Source: Flavobacteriales bacterium UBA7468
GTDB taxonomy: Bacteria > Bacteroidota > Bacteroidia > Flavobacteriales_D > Crocinitomicaceae
NCBI GenBank assembly: GCA_002478565.1
Contig: DLPC01000018.1
Coordinates: forward strand, 130,894-194,893
Length of the DNA: 64,000 nucleotides
Reading direction: 5' to 3'
Both the position numbers and the translations under genes were made by a program. This document shows positions 10,215 to 19,415 of the stretch, piece after piece. How positions within the stretch are numbered: position 1 is the first letter of the stretch; every line of letters starts with the position of its first letter. The notes below the pieces were generated by a model that worked only from the letters and a program-made list of their open reading frames with translations, had not been told where the DNA came from and did not search any database.

Positions 10215-10244
10215 TTTTAAGCTTAAAACTCTTATTAAATAAGA
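10215..10244. repeat. Two adjacent palindromes in the leader of the surface-protein gene
   Basis: Perfect 14-bp palindrome TTTTAAGCTTAAAA (10215-10228) and, one base on, the 15-bp inverted repeat TCTTATT-A-AATAAGA (10230-10244). They lie 20-50 bp upstream of the minus-strand ATG at 10195, where the promoter of the adhesin gene should be. They could be regulator sites or short mRNA hairpins. The region is AT-rich, so chance is not excluded. Confidence 0.4.
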
Positions 10245-10388
10245 ACCAAGCTCTAAATTTATTCACAAAAGATTGGTTTTCAGTAAAGATTGAGCAAGGA
10301 GTGCAATTCAGTGAATATTTATCGTTTTTTATCGATTATCGAATATGTTTCATTGAATATTTTACAGATTGAGTTGATTGAAAAAGCG

Positions 10389-10396
10389 TATTTTTG
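10389..10396 (+). promoter_or_regulatory. -7 promoter element of the phosphoesterase gene
   Basis: TATTTTTG matches the Bacteroidota -7 consensus TAnnTTTG and ends 8 nt before the ATG at 10405. Its position downstream of an in-frame TTG at 10378 argues that the TTG is not the start. Confidence 0.55.
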
Positions 10397-10404
10397 TTCA
10401 TAAC

Positions 10405-10923
10405 ATGATGAGAATCGGACTTTTATCAGATACACACGGGGATTTAGACCCCAAAATCTTTGATTACTTTAAGGATGTAGATGAAATTTGGCATGCTGGT
10501 GATATCGGCGCTACAGAGGTGCTTGACCAATTGGCAAGCTTTAAACCAACGAGAGCTGTTTTTGGCAATATTGATGACCATATTATCCGAAGTGCAACCA
10601 AAGAATTTTTAAGATTTACGGTTGAAGGTGTGACAGTACTTATGACGCACATTGCTGGAAAACCAGGTAAATATGCCAAACCTGCATTTGAAGAATTACA
10701 AAAAAATGGAGCACCACAACTTTTTGTTTGTGGACACTCGCACATTGCTTTAGCACAAATGGATCAACGCTATCAAATGCTTTGGCTCAATCCAGGTGCT
10801 TGTGGCTACAAAGGTTTTCATCAAGTAAAAACAATTTTTAGATTCAGTGTTAATGCAGGGCAGATCCAAAACTTGGAGTGCATTGAACTTGGGCCGCGAG
10901 TCCGAAAATACACTGAGGATTGA
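10405..10923 (+). CDS. YfcE/MJ0936-type metallophosphoesterase
   Basis: A 172-residue cytoplasmic protein. Motifs of the calcineurin-like phosphoesterase fold are in order: LSDTHGD near the N-terminus, HAGDIG, a GNIDD motif (the Asn-containing GNxD/H motif), MTHIAGKPG, and a final GHSHIA. These supply the two-metal site of a small phosphodiesterase such as YfcE. ATG at 10405 was chosen over the in-frame TTG at 10378 because the promoter element lies between them; ATG 10408 is equally possible. No partner gene suggests a substrate: the upstream neighbour is divergent and the downstream gene has its own promoter. Confidence 0.87.
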   Translation: MMRIGLLSDTHGDLDPKIFDYFKDVDEIWHAGDIGATEVLDQLASFKPTRAVFGNIDDHIIRSATKEFLRFTVEGVTVLMTHIAGKPGKYAKPAFEELQKNGAPQLFVCGHSHIALAQMDQRYQMLWLNPGACGYKGFHQVKTIFRFSVNAGQIQNLECIELGPRVRKYTED

Positions 10924-10979
10924 ATTAAAAAACCGTTTAATTCCGTTTTTTTACTGAAAAAACCCGGCTAACAGTGCGC

Positions 10980-10987
10980 TACTTTCG
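10980..10987 (+). promoter_or_regulatory. -7 promoter element of the PKD cargo gene
   Basis: TACTTTCG fits TAnnTTCG and lies 13 nt before the ATG at 11001, supporting that start rather than the in-frame GTG at 10974. Confidence 0.5.
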
Positions 10988-11000
10988 TGTCAAAAAAGAC

Positions 11001-12542
11001 ATGAAAAATTTATTACACACTGCTTTAACTGCCTTGCTTATCATTTTTAAATCGAGCACATTAGATGCACAAGGCTGCGCAATTGACTACAATCAGACGA
11101 TGGTCGGAATCTACCCCACCAACCTACCCCCCGCAACCGTAGGCGCGCCATACAACACCGATATTACATTTGTGCTGCCAACTGACACCTTAGGCTATCC
11201 CTTCACCAACTTTCAAATTGTCAGTATCAACCTGCCCCTTGGGCTCAATTGGAGTTGTAACGAAGCACTAAACAACTGCAATTACAATCCTCAATTTGAC
11301 GTCTATGGTTGTATCCATATTTCAGGAGTCCCACTCGTAGCTGGAAATTTTCAAGTGAATATCTCCATTCTAGCAGATCTCACCATACTACAAGGCTACC
11401 CCTATCAATTTAATATGAATTTTACTGTGAATCCCGCAGTTATCCTGAATAATAGCGGTGCTTTTGATTTTCAGGTCAGTCAACCCTGTGCACCGGCTTT
11501 GGTTACATTTTTCAACCAAGAACCCGGACTTTTGCTCTATCAATGGGACTTCGGAAACGGAGCAACCTCAACTACAGAAAATCCTGGCCCTCAGTATTAC
11601 CCGAATGCCGGAAATTTCCCGATTCAATATACGGCTTACGACCAATTAGACACCACAATTGCCATCCAATTGACACAACTCGATCTTCAGCAAATGAGCA
11701 ATTACGGAGAAAACTTTCCCTCCTTTGAAGAGGCAGACCCCTATTTCAAAATCAAAAAGAATGGTCAAGTAATATATCAATCTGCCGTTATAATTGACCA
11801 AGCCCCCCCACTCTCTTGGTGGCCAAATATCAATCTAGAATTGGGGCAAGACTATATTATTGAAATATGGGAAGCAGATCAAAGTATAGGAGAAAACTAT
11901 TTTGGAGCCGACGACTACATTGGTAATCATACACTAAATCTTGGTTCATGCACAGGATGTTTTGCAGGCTCTTCTCAAATTGCTTATCAGATCAACATTC
12001 AAAATATCAATCCAATTCCTACTACAGAAGCTGCCGATACACTTCATTTATTTGAAAGCCCTGATTCACCCTCAATTATAGCCGATAGCAGCACCCACTC
12101 ATTCACTTCGAGTAACCCTAGTGATTACTTACAATGGTATCATAATGGCCAAGCACTGATTGGTCAAAATAATACACAACTCATTGCCCAAGAAACGGGT
12201 TATTATCATGTTCTGGCGATCAATGAACATGGGTGTGCAAATTCATCAGACACCTTATTTATAACAGTAGATTTAGCAGCTGAAATTGACAATGATTCAG
12301 CAGGTGCAAGCTTTCAGCTTTCAATTGATCAACTCACAAAACAACTCAGCATTAAACTGATACCAGAACTTGTTGGTGCTCAAATTGAACTCTGGCAAAT
12401 AGATGGTCGTTTGATTGATGCTTGGAAGAGTGTTCAAAGGCTTGAAAAGTATCCAATCGACCTGCTTCCCTCTGGCATTTTTTTGGTAAAACTATCGAAA
12501 GGCAACCTAGTAAAAGAAAGCAAAATTTCGATCGTTCGTTAA
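11001..12542 (+). CDS. PKD-domain secreted protein with T9SS sorting domain
   Basis: 513 residues from ATG 11001. The signal peptide covers about residues 1-23 (ending LDAQ), which would be displaced by nine residues if GTG 10974 were used. Residues 25-145 form a beta-rich domain. A PKD-type domain lies near 165-205 (FNQEPGLLLYQWDFGNG). A middle C2-like or beta-sandwich stretch follows (YFKIKKNGQVIYQS). An Ig-like WYHNG segment lies near 370. The C-terminal domain (LSIKLIPEL ... SGIFLVKLSKG) is a somewhat divergent type A sorting signal. The protein should be a cell-surface or released T9SS cargo; no enzymatic motif is visible. Confidence 0.8.
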   Translation: MKNLLHTALTALLIIFKSSTLDAQGCAIDYNQTMVGIYPTNLPPATVGAPYNTDITFVLPTDTLGYPFTNFQIVSINLPLGLNWSCNEALNNCNYNPQFDVYGCIHISGVPLVAGNFQVNISILADLTILQGYPYQFNMNFTVNPAVILNNSGAFDFQVSQPCAPALVTFFNQEPGLLLYQWDFGNGATSTTENPGPQYYPNAGNFPIQYTAYDQLDTTIAIQLTQLDLQQMSNYGENFPSFEEADPYFKIKKNGQVIYQSAVIIDQAPPLSWWPNINLELGQDYIIEIWEADQSIGENYFGADDYIGNHTLNLGSCTGCFAGSSQIAYQINIQNINPIPTTEAADTLHLFESPDSPSIIADSSTHSFTSSNPSDYLQWYHNGQALIGQNNTQLIAQETGYYHVLAINEHGCANSSDTLFITVDLAAEIDNDSAGASFQLSIDQLTKQLSIKLIPELVGAQIELWQIDGRLIDAWKSVQRLEKYPIDLLPSGIFLVKLSKGNLVKESKISIVR

Positions 12543-12550
12543 GTTAATTT

Positions 12551-12566
12551 ATGGATAACTATCCAT
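12551..12566. promoter_or_regulatory. Operator-like palindrome at the MFS transporter promoter
   Basis: Perfect inverted repeat ATGGATA-AC-TATCCAT. Its centre lies 30.5 bp before the end of the -7 element (12582-12589), so it covers the -33 region. A dimeric repressor bound here would block RNA polymerase. No local regulator gene is adjacent. Confidence 0.6.
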
Positions 12567-12581
12567 GACTTTATAGTTTGA

Positions 12582-12589
12582 TATCTTTG
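12582..12589 (+). promoter_or_regulatory. -7 promoter element of the MFS transporter
   Basis: TATCTTTG, a perfect TAnnTTTG match, ends 4 nt before the GTG start at 12594. The predicted transcript would be leaderless or nearly so. Confidence 0.7.
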
Positions 12590-12593
12590 CAAA

Positions 12594-13817
12594 GTGAAAA
12601 ATACGAACCCCTTATCAAGATATCAATGGCTCGCTGTGGCTATTCTGGCTTTAACTCAGTTTACAGTAGTGCTCGATTTTATGGTAATGTCTCCACTCGG
12701 TGACTTACTCATGAAAGACTTCAAGGTCAAACCAGACCAATTTGGCATCGTAGTTTCGAGCTACGCATTAGCTGCCGGTATATCTGGTTTTCTGACCGCC
12801 GGTTTTGCCGATCGTTTTGACCGCAAACGCTTATTAGTATTCTTCTATAGTGGTTTTATTATTGGGACACTTTTTTGCGGTCTGGCCGACAACTATGTTC
12901 ATTTAGTTTGGGCTAGGATTTTGACCGGTATTTTCGGAGGTGTCATGTCTTCTATTTCCATGGCTATAGTTGCAGACCTTTTTAGTTTGGAACAACGCGG
13001 ACGCGTCATGGGATTTATGCAAATGGGCTTTGGTTTAAGTCAAATTATCGGCATTCCGCTCAGCTTATATATAGCAGCTTTATATAGCTGGCAAACACCA
13101 TTCTATTTGATTGTTGGGCTTTCTCTTGGTATGTTAATCGCGATTTTAATTGCTTTAAAACCTATCAACGGGCACCTCGCTATCAAAAGTGAAAATTCCG
13201 CCTTTTCTCATCTATTGACTACCATTAAAAATCGCAATTACCGAATTGGATTCATGGCTACTGCGTTTATGTCTTTAGGCGGCTACTTTATGATGCCTTG
13301 GGGCAGTGCTTTTGCGGTGAATAATGTTGGCATCTCTCAAAAAGAGTTGCCACTCCTTTTCATGATTGTAGGAATATCAACCTTTATGATCATGCCTCTC
13401 ATTGGCTTTATTGCAGATAAGGTCAATAAATTTCAGTTGTTTTTGATTGCCTCCTTGATCATGATCGCCTCAGTACTTGTATATGTACATTTAGGGCAAA
13501 ATAGTCTTTTTGTGCTCATCATAGTCAATATATTGATGATGGGAGGTATCATGGCCAGAATGGTTCCTTCTCAAGCCCTGACAACCTCTGTTCCTGATGC
13601 CAAAGATCGAGGTGCTTTCATGAGCATCAATTCCTCTCTACAACAAATGGCCGGAGGTATTGCCGCTTTGATTGGCGGAAAGATTGTCTTGCAAGCCAAT
13701 GAGCATGCTCCTCTTGGACGTTTTGACATCTTGGGCTATGTTGTCATAGCCGTGATAGTAGTCAACATTTACCTTACTCGTAGAGTTTATCGCTACGTTC
13801 AATCAAAATCTAAATAG
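12594..13817 (+). CDS. Major facilitator superfamily transporter
   Basis: 407 residues with twelve predicted hydrophobic helices. Helix 1 starts at about residue 12 (WLAVAILALTQFTVVLDFMV). The MFS loop motif between helices 2 and 3 is visible as GFADRFDRKRLL. Helix 5 carries MGFGLSQIIGIPLSLYI. The size and N-terminal VLDFMVMSPLGDLL resemble drug- or metabolite-efflux members of the family. It starts with GTG directly after a strong -7 element. The palindrome at the promoter suggests induction when a repressor releases DNA. Substrate unknown. Convergent with the RND operon, with a shared bidirectional terminator. Confidence 0.87.
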   Translation: MKNTNPLSRYQWLAVAILALTQFTVVLDFMVMSPLGDLLMKDFKVKPDQFGIVVSSYALAAGISGFLTAGFADRFDRKRLLVFFYSGFIIGTLFCGLADNYVHLVWARILTGIFGGVMSSISMAIVADLFSLEQRGRVMGFMQMGFGLSQIIGIPLSLYIAALYSWQTPFYLIVGLSLGMLIAILIALKPINGHLAIKSENSAFSHLLTTIKNRNYRIGFMATAFMSLGGYFMMPWGSAFAVNNVGISQKELPLLFMIVGISTFMIMPLIGFIADKVNKFQLFLIASLIMIASVLVYVHLGQNSLFVLIIVNILMMGGIMARMVPSQALTTSVPDAKDRGAFMSINSSLQQMAGGIAALIGGKIVLQANEHAPLGRFDILGYVVIAVIVVNIYLTRRVYRYVQSKSK

Positions 13818-13834
13818 AAAAATCGTTTTCAAAT

Positions 13835-13863
13835 AAAAGAGGCGGCCAATGGCCGCCTCTTTT
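13835..13863. terminator. Bidirectional terminator between MFS and RND genes
   Basis: Perfect 13-bp stem AAAAGAGGCGGCC / GGCCGCCTCTTTT with loop AAT. A-rich on the left and T-rich on the right, so it can terminate both converging genes. Confidence 0.93.
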
Positions 13864-13909
13864 GTTATTGCGAAATATAGTATTAAATATTAGTAACTGA
13901 GCATTATGC

Positions 13910-16900
13910 TTACTCTGCCACATCAATATCAGCCAACTTAGCTAATTTCTTGAATTGAATTTTGGCTTTAATGCGATCTACAACATAATACATCATCGGG
14001 ACCACAATGATTGTCAAAAACATTGAACTGGTCAGACCGCCAATTAATACCCATGCCAAACCATTTTTCCATTCAGCCCCAGATCCTGTTGCTGTAGCAA
14101 TCGGAACCATCCCAATGACCATCGCAATGGTAGTCATTAAGATAGGGCGCATCCTTTCACGAACTGATTCCAAAAGGGCATTATATGTACTCATGCCTTT
14201 CTCTTTCAGGTGATTGGTGAAGTCGACAATTAATATGGCATTTTTGGCCACAAGCCCCAACAACATCAACATACCTAACATCGTAAAGATTCCCATGTTA
14301 GAAGAGGTCAAAGCAAGTGCTAAGATGGCACCAACTAATGAAACCAAAATTGAGAAGAGCACCACAAACGGATAAACAAAGTTGTCATAAAGTGCGACCA
14401 TGATTAGATAAACCAGGATTACGCCAATACCCATTGCGGTACCAAGTGCACCGAATGATTCTTTTTGACGCTTGATTTCACCACCCCAAGTAAGGCGCAC
14501 ATTTGGATCAAGTGGTTCTTTTTTAAGGTAATCTTCAATAGCTGTAGCTACTGTACCAGGAGCCGTACCCAATACATAGCAACGTAAGGTGGTATTTGGA
14601 ATTCTGTTTTTGCGCTCCAAAGTACCAGCAGCATTATCAACACTGATATTGGCAAAATCGCTCAAGCGTACTTGCTTTCCTTCATTATTGGTAAAACTCA
14701 TTTCGGCAACATCTTGAATATCTTTTCGGTTGGCTGCATCAAGCATCACGCGAATGTCATATTCAGAGCCCGCCAAATCTATTTGACTATCGTCGTTTCC
14801 GGAAAGCGCTCCCTGAAGTTGCATACCCACAGCAGCGACACTCACCCCCAATTGACCCATTTTTTCACGGTCGAGTGCAATTTTTACTTCTGGTGTGATA
14901 TCTTCAGTACTGAGAGAAGGATCTTTTGCGCCTTTCATTGCTTTGATGGCGTGCTTTAGGCGCTGTGCTTCTTTCATCATGAGTTCTTTATCGTTGCTCG
15001 AAATAAAGATCTCAATTGGCGCTTGCTCAGAGTCAATGAGTCCCATATTAAGGGCTTTTACCTCAACCCCAGGAAATTCATTTTCAATCTTTGTGCGAAT
15101 GGCATTCATGTATTCTACAGTAGGAATTTCTTTCTGTTTCCCTTTTTTCATCATGACCGTCACTTCGGAACGATTTTCCGAACCAAAAGCAGCCGCACCG
15201 AGGCCAGCACTAGGCCCCCCAACGTTTGAAAACACAATGTCTATCATGTCTTTTTGAGCCAATAGTAATTGCTCAATTTTCATGGTAGTCAGGTTGTTTT
15301 CAGCAAAAGTGGCGCTCTTTTCGTACTTCAGTTTGAGCATGAACTTTCCTTGATCACCTTGTGAAACGAATTCTTGCCCAACAATACCGAGACCCATTGT
15401 AGAAAAGGATGCCACAAAAATCCCGATAATGATAAGACCCATAGAAATTTTGTGTCTGAGCGCCCACCCAACAATCTTCACGTAAGATTCTGTGAAAATG
15501 GTGATGCGGCGTTCAAACCATAACAAAACAGCTTGAAAAGGTTTCTTCGGATTGAGTTTGACTTCTTTGGCAAAACGAGAAGCCAACCAAGGAGTTAGCG
15601 TAAAACATACAAATAAGGACATCAACGTTGAGATAACTACAACGATTGAGAATTGGTGTAAGATATCTGAAATAGTTCCTTCGATAAAAACTACAGGCGA
15701 GAAAACCACGACATCCACTAAGGTAATGGCCAGTGCGGTAAATCCAATTTCGTTTCGACCATCAAGGGCCGCTTGTCGGCGTTTTTTACCCATCTGCAAG
15801 TGGCGGTAAATATTCTCCAAGACCACAATAGAGTCATCGACCAAGATTCCAATTACCAAAGACATGGCTAATAGCGTCATGAGATTCAAGGTGTAGCCCA
15901 ATAAATACATGGCTACAAAAGTTGAAATCAAGGATGCTGGAATTGAAACCAATACGATAAATGCATTGCGAATTGTGTGTAAGAACAAAAGCATCACCAA
16001 TGCCACAAGTAAAACCGCTAACTCGAGGTCATGAATAACTGCATCAACAGATTCAATGGTTGGAATCGAGGTATCGGTAGCGATAGTGAATTTCAAGCCT
16101 TCTTTGGCATACTTTTCTTCGAGATCAAGGAATTTTTGCTTGGTCAATTTGGCGACATCAACCGCATTTGCATCGCTTTGTTTTTTGATACGTAAACCAA
16201 TGCCGTTTACACCATTTAAACGACTGATCGTGACTTGATCATCGCTTGCATCTACGACTTCCGCAACATCACCGAGTTTAATTGAAGAAGTACCTTTGGC
16301 GATAATTACCAAATTTTTTAAATCTTGGATTTTCTGATATTTTCCAGTCAAGCGTACTGTAATTTGCTCGCTACTACTTTTCACCTTTCCCGTAGGAAAA
16401 TCAAGGTTTGACATGGCTATTGCTTGATTGATCTGGGCCAGTGATAGACCCAGTTTGCGCATTTTATCCTTGTCTACATTCACGCGAAAGGCTCGGCGCT
16501 CTCCACCGATTACTTGCACTTCTGCCACACCCTTCACTTGTTTGATTTGTGGTAGGAGTTGCTCATCCATTAAGCGCATCAATTCAGCATCAGAGATTTT
16601 AGGAGCCACGGCACTCAATTGGAGAACAGGTGTCGCATTTGGTTCAATTTTAGCAACAACCGGATTCAATGCGTCCTCAGGAAGCTTACTGAGGTTATTA
16701 TTGATTTTGCGTTGCGCGTCTTCCAGTGCGTCGTCAATGTTTGCAGAAGCCTTAAATTCAAGCAAAACAAATGAAGCGTTGTCAAAAGAAAAAGAAGTTA
16801 CCTCATCCACATTTTCCATTCCACTCAAAACATCTTCAAGCGGTTTTGAAACCTGCGACTCAACAGTTGACGGAGAGGCACCAGGATAGGCTGTGGTAAT

Positions 16901-17038
16901 AGTTAATAGGGGCGCCGAAAAATCGGGCATTAACTCGTAAGAGAGTTGCTTGTAACTGATGAGTCCACCACCGACTAATATGGTGAAAATCACGATAATA
17001 AACGAGGGCCTTTTGATGGCCAATTCTGTCAGTGTCAT
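13910..17038 (-). CDS. RND-family efflux permease (AcrB/HAE1-like)
   Basis: 1042 residues, the usual length. N-terminal helix 1 (LAIKRPSFIIVIFTILVGGG), the porter-domain motif AYPGASPSTVESQV near 50, two long periplasmic loops, and twelve membrane segments. Helix 4 carries the proton-relay Asp pair (VIGILVDDSIVVLENIY, near 405). Late helices have LLGLVAKNAILIVDFTNHL and GGLTSSMFLTIIVVPMMYY. It should use proton motive force to export drugs or lipophilic compounds through the adjacent adaptor and TolC-type channel. It is the last gene of a four-gene operon led by a TetR regulator; 7 bp separate it from the adaptor gene. Confidence 0.95.
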   Translation of the reverse strand: MTLTELAIKRPSFIIVIFTILVGGGLISYKQLSYELMPDFSAPLLTITTAYPGASPSTVESQVSKPLEDVLSGMENVDEVTSFSFDNASFVLLEFKASANIDDALEDAQRKINNNLSKLPEDALNPVVAKIEPNATPVLQLSAVAPKISDAELMRLMDEQLLPQIKQVKGVAEVQVIGGERRAFRVNVDKDKMRKLGLSLAQINQAIAMSNLDFPTGKVKSSSEQITVRLTGKYQKIQDLKNLVIIAKGTSSIKLGDVAEVVDASDDQVTISRLNGVNGIGLRIKKQSDANAVDVAKLTKQKFLDLEEKYAKEGLKFTIATDTSIPTIESVDAVIHDLELAVLLVALVMLLFLHTIRNAFIVLVSIPASLISTFVAMYLLGYTLNLMTLLAMSLVIGILVDDSIVVLENIYRHLQMGKKRRQAALDGRNEIGFTALAITLVDVVVFSPVVFIEGTISDILHQFSIVVVISTLMSLFVCFTLTPWLASRFAKEVKLNPKKPFQAVLLWFERRITIFTESYVKIVGWALRHKISMGLIIIGIFVASFSTMGLGIVGQEFVSQGDQGKFMLKLKYEKSATFAENNLTTMKIEQLLLAQKDMIDIVFSNVGGPSAGLGAAAFGSENRSEVTVMMKKGKQKEIPTVEYMNAIRTKIENEFPGVEVKALNMGLIDSEQAPIEIFISSNDKELMMKEAQRLKHAIKAMKGAKDPSLSTEDITPEVKIALDREKMGQLGVSVAAVGMQLQGALSGNDDSQIDLAGSEYDIRVMLDAANRKDIQDVAEMSFTNNEGKQVRLSDFANISVDNAAGTLERKNRIPNTTLRCYVLGTAPGTVATAIEDYLKKEPLDPNVRLTWGGEIKRQKESFGALGTAMGIGVILVYLIMVALYDNFVYPFVVLFSILVSLVGAILALALTSSNMGIFTMLGMLMLLGLVAKNAILIVDFTNHLKEKGMSTYNALLESVRERMRPILMTTIAMVIGMVPIATATGSGAEWKNGLAWVLIGGLTSSMFLTIIVVPMMYYVVDRIKAKIQFKKLAKLADIDVAE

Positions 17039-17045
17039 ATGGCTA

Positions 17046-18101
17046 TTAATTGCGTTTGATATTCATACCATCCTCTAAATTCACTTGGCCTTTCACCACA
17101 ATTTGATCACTTGCAGTCAGACCTGCAACAACCTCTAAGTAGTTGCCATCAGATGTACCCGGACTAAAGCTTGTGAGTTTTGCTTTGCCATTTTTCACTA
17201 CATAAACTTGTGGCGTTTTCGTTGAACCAATCAAGGCTTTTCGAGGCACCGCCATAGCGGTAACGGATTGATTACTTTGAAGTGTAACAGAACCATACAT
17301 GCCTGCTAAAATGCGCGCATTTGCTTTATTGGAAACTAGAATCTGTACTTTAAAGTTGTGTAAAGCATCTGCTTGTACTGAAGTGCTATAAACTGATGCA
17401 TTGTAAAGCTCACCGTCGTGGGCATCGACACTTACTGCCACCTTTTGACCTACTTTAAATTTAAGCACATCGCGCTCCGGAACAGAGATCGATAATTTAA
17501 GTTGAGAAATATCAGTCAATTCGACAATTGGGGTACCTGGCATAACCATAGAACCTAAATCAGCCATTTTTTTAGTCACGACACCTGAAAACGGAGCTAA
17601 AATTCTACAACCCTTCAATTGTTTTTGAAGTTGTTTGAGTTGAACTTCTGCGGATTTGAGGGCCAGTTCCATTTTTTCGGCCTCTACTGAAGATACCGCT
17701 TGTTCTTTGCGAAGATTAGCAAAGCGAGCGTTGTCATTTTTTAGTTGAGCGATGTTAAGTTTGGCATTTTCAATTTGTAATTGAATGAGCTCATCATCGA
17801 GCTTGGCAATCAATTGACCTTTTTGAACTGTTGATCCTTCTTTTACCAGAATGTCGATCAATTTACCTGAACCTTCGGAAGCGACATTATTTTGATGCAT
17901 CGCATCGAAAACCCCGAGATACGAAAAGGCACTTTCAAAAGTATAGTTTTCAATTGGGTTTGCTGTTTCAACTAGAACTGCTGCATCGAGGTTATGGATG
18001 TAAATTTTCTTTTTGGCTTCGTCAGCATTTGAAAGAAGTTTAGTAACCGTAATTACGAGTACACCGATAACGGCTAAGGAGATAAGGATGATTCTTCTCA
18101 T
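17046..18101 (-). CDS. RND efflux periplasmic adaptor (membrane fusion protein)
   Basis: 351 residues. One N-terminal membrane anchor or signal (LISLAVIGVLVITVTKLL). The lipoyl half-motif GKLIDILVKEGSTVQKGQLI lies near 80-100. A short helical hairpin follows (QLQIENAKLNIAQLKN ... AEKMELALKSAEVQLKQ). The second lipoyl half (ILAPFSGVVTKK) and beta-barrel/membrane-proximal domains complete the AcrA/MexA layout. It bridges the RND pump and the outer-membrane channel. Six bases separate it from the tolC-type gene upstream. Confidence 0.94.
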   Translation of the reverse strand: MRRIILISLAVIGVLVITVTKLLSNADEAKKKIYIHNLDAAVLVETANPIENYTFESAFSYLGVFDAMHQNNVASEGSGKLIDILVKEGSTVQKGQLIAKLDDELIQLQIENAKLNIAQLKNDNARFANLRKEQAVSSVEAEKMELALKSAEVQLKQLQKQLKGCRILAPFSGVVTKKMADLGSMVMPGTPIVELTDISQLKLSISVPERDVLKFKVGQKVAVSVDAHDGELYNASVYSTSVQADALHNFKVQILVSNKANARILAGMYGSVTLQSNQSVTAMAVPRKALIGSTKTPQVYVVKNGKAKLTSFSPGTSDGNYLEVVAGLTASDQIVVKGQVNLEDGMNIKRN

Positions 18102-18107
18102 GATAAT

Positions 18108-19415
18108 TTATTTGATATTTCCGTTTGATTTTAAGTATTCTAATTCTGCTTGTCTGAGTGTCACATAGGCAGCAACAACTCCTGCCTGCGCCTGCTCTAG
18201 ACCTGTTTGTGCCAACAAGAAATCGTTGACTGAAATGAGGCCTTCTTTGTATTTGAGCGCCGCATTTTTGTGAACTGAAGCTGCCAAATTGAGTTGTTCT
18301 TTGGATACCTCAAGTGCGGCTGCCTTTACTTCGATATTGCGCTTATTTTGATCGGCTTGCTGTTGCAATTGTAAACGCGTGAGGTCCTGTTGAGCCTGGA
18401 TTTGCTCTTGCTTGAGCGCATTCATGGCAGCTTTATGATGTTTGTCTAAACCATCAAATAAATTCCAATCCATGCGCAAACCAATGAAGGCGCCATCGAT
18501 ACCAGTTCTGAAATCGGTTTCTGGATTCATGTTCACGTTGTATTGATAGATTCCATAAAGATTGAGATTAGGGAGGTACCCCATCTTAATTCCTTTGGCT
18601 TCTTCAAGTGCCATTTTTTGCTGTTGCTCTAACAATTGTAAAGCATACAAATTAGCCTGATCTGGATCCAAAAGAAGTGTTTGCTGCACCAATTGATCGT
18701 CATTGAGCACAATTGGTGTTTTTGGATCAATGCCAACCATTATTTTTAATAATTCTTCAAGTTGAGCTTTGGTGGCCAATAAATTGGCGCTGTTGTTTTC
18801 GATGTTCAAAAGATTGATGCGTACTTTATCTGCTTCAGTTTGAATCATCATACCCTGACTCACCAATAAATCCATGTTTTTTAACATGCGTTTTACATTG
18901 GTGGCGTTACTATCTAAGAATTGTAACTGTTGATAAACACCCTGTAAGATAAAATAGGTATTTGCCACTTGGTACTTCACCTCCTGAATGGTCATGTCGC
19001 GCTTAATTTTAACAATCTCGCTGTTGATTCGCAAGGCTGCCAAACCATAATTCACTTGAGAATTAAAGAGGATTTGATTGAGTTGCACGGTATTACTCAA
19101 AACAAGCGGCACACCAAATTTTACCTCAGCAAAAGTTCCGGGTGCACCACCAAAAAATTGAGCAGGCACTACCTGCCCGGGAATCACGGCGTTGTAGCGG
19201 TAGTCTGCCGAGAAATTCAATGACGGTAAACGCGATGATAAATAAGCCGATCGCTGACTTTCATTGATAGCGACATCTAGTTGGGCATTTCTAATTTGCA
19301 CGTTGGCTGAGTCGGCCATACGCAAACAAGTTGCAAGGTCATATTTTTGAGCTTGAATGGACAAGCCGAAAAATAGACTAAGCAACCCGAAGGAGAGACT
19401 GGGTTTCATATTCAT
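18108..19415 (-). CDS. TolC-family outer-membrane efflux channel
   Basis: 435 residues. Signal peptide about 1-22 (ending SIQAQ), then two long coiled helical repeats separated by beta strands: YRYNAVIPGQVVPA and QLNQILFNSQVNYGL in the first half, GLRMDWNLFDG and LKYKEGLISVNDFLLAQTGL in the second. This is the OEP duplication of TolC proteins, forming the trimeric channel-tunnel. Its ATG overlaps the TGA of the tetR gene (ATGA), so translation is probably coupled. Confidence 0.93.
   Translation of the reverse strand: MNMKPSLSFGLLSLFFGLSIQAQKYDLATCLRMADSANVQIRNAQLDVAINESQRSAYLSSRLPSLNFSADYRYNAVIPGQVVPAQFFGGAPGTFAEVKFGVPLVLSNTVQLNQILFNSQVNYGLAALRINSEIVKIKRDMTIQEVKYQVANTYFILQGVYQQLQFLDSNATNVKRMLKNMDLLVSQGMMIQTEADKVRINLLNIENNSANLLATKAQLEELLKIMVGIDPKTPIVLNDDQLVQQTLLLDPDQANLYALQLLEQQQKMALEEAKGIKMGYLPNLNLYGIYQYNVNMNPETDFRTGIDGAFIGLRMDWNLFDGLDKHHKAAMNALKQEQIQAQQDLTRLQLQQQADQNKRNIEVKAAALEVSKEQLNLAASVHKNAALKYKEGLISVNDFLLAQTGLEQAQAGVVAAYVTLRQAELEYLKSNGNIK

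Noticed and set aside
10378..10404. TTG start for the phosphoesterase
   Set aside because: The predicted -7 element lies downstream of it, and the domain begins at the ATG at 10405.
10924..10973. Terminator between the phosphoesterase and PKD genes
   Set aside because: AAAAAAC and GTTTTTT arms pair, but the inner stem mismatches and is weak.
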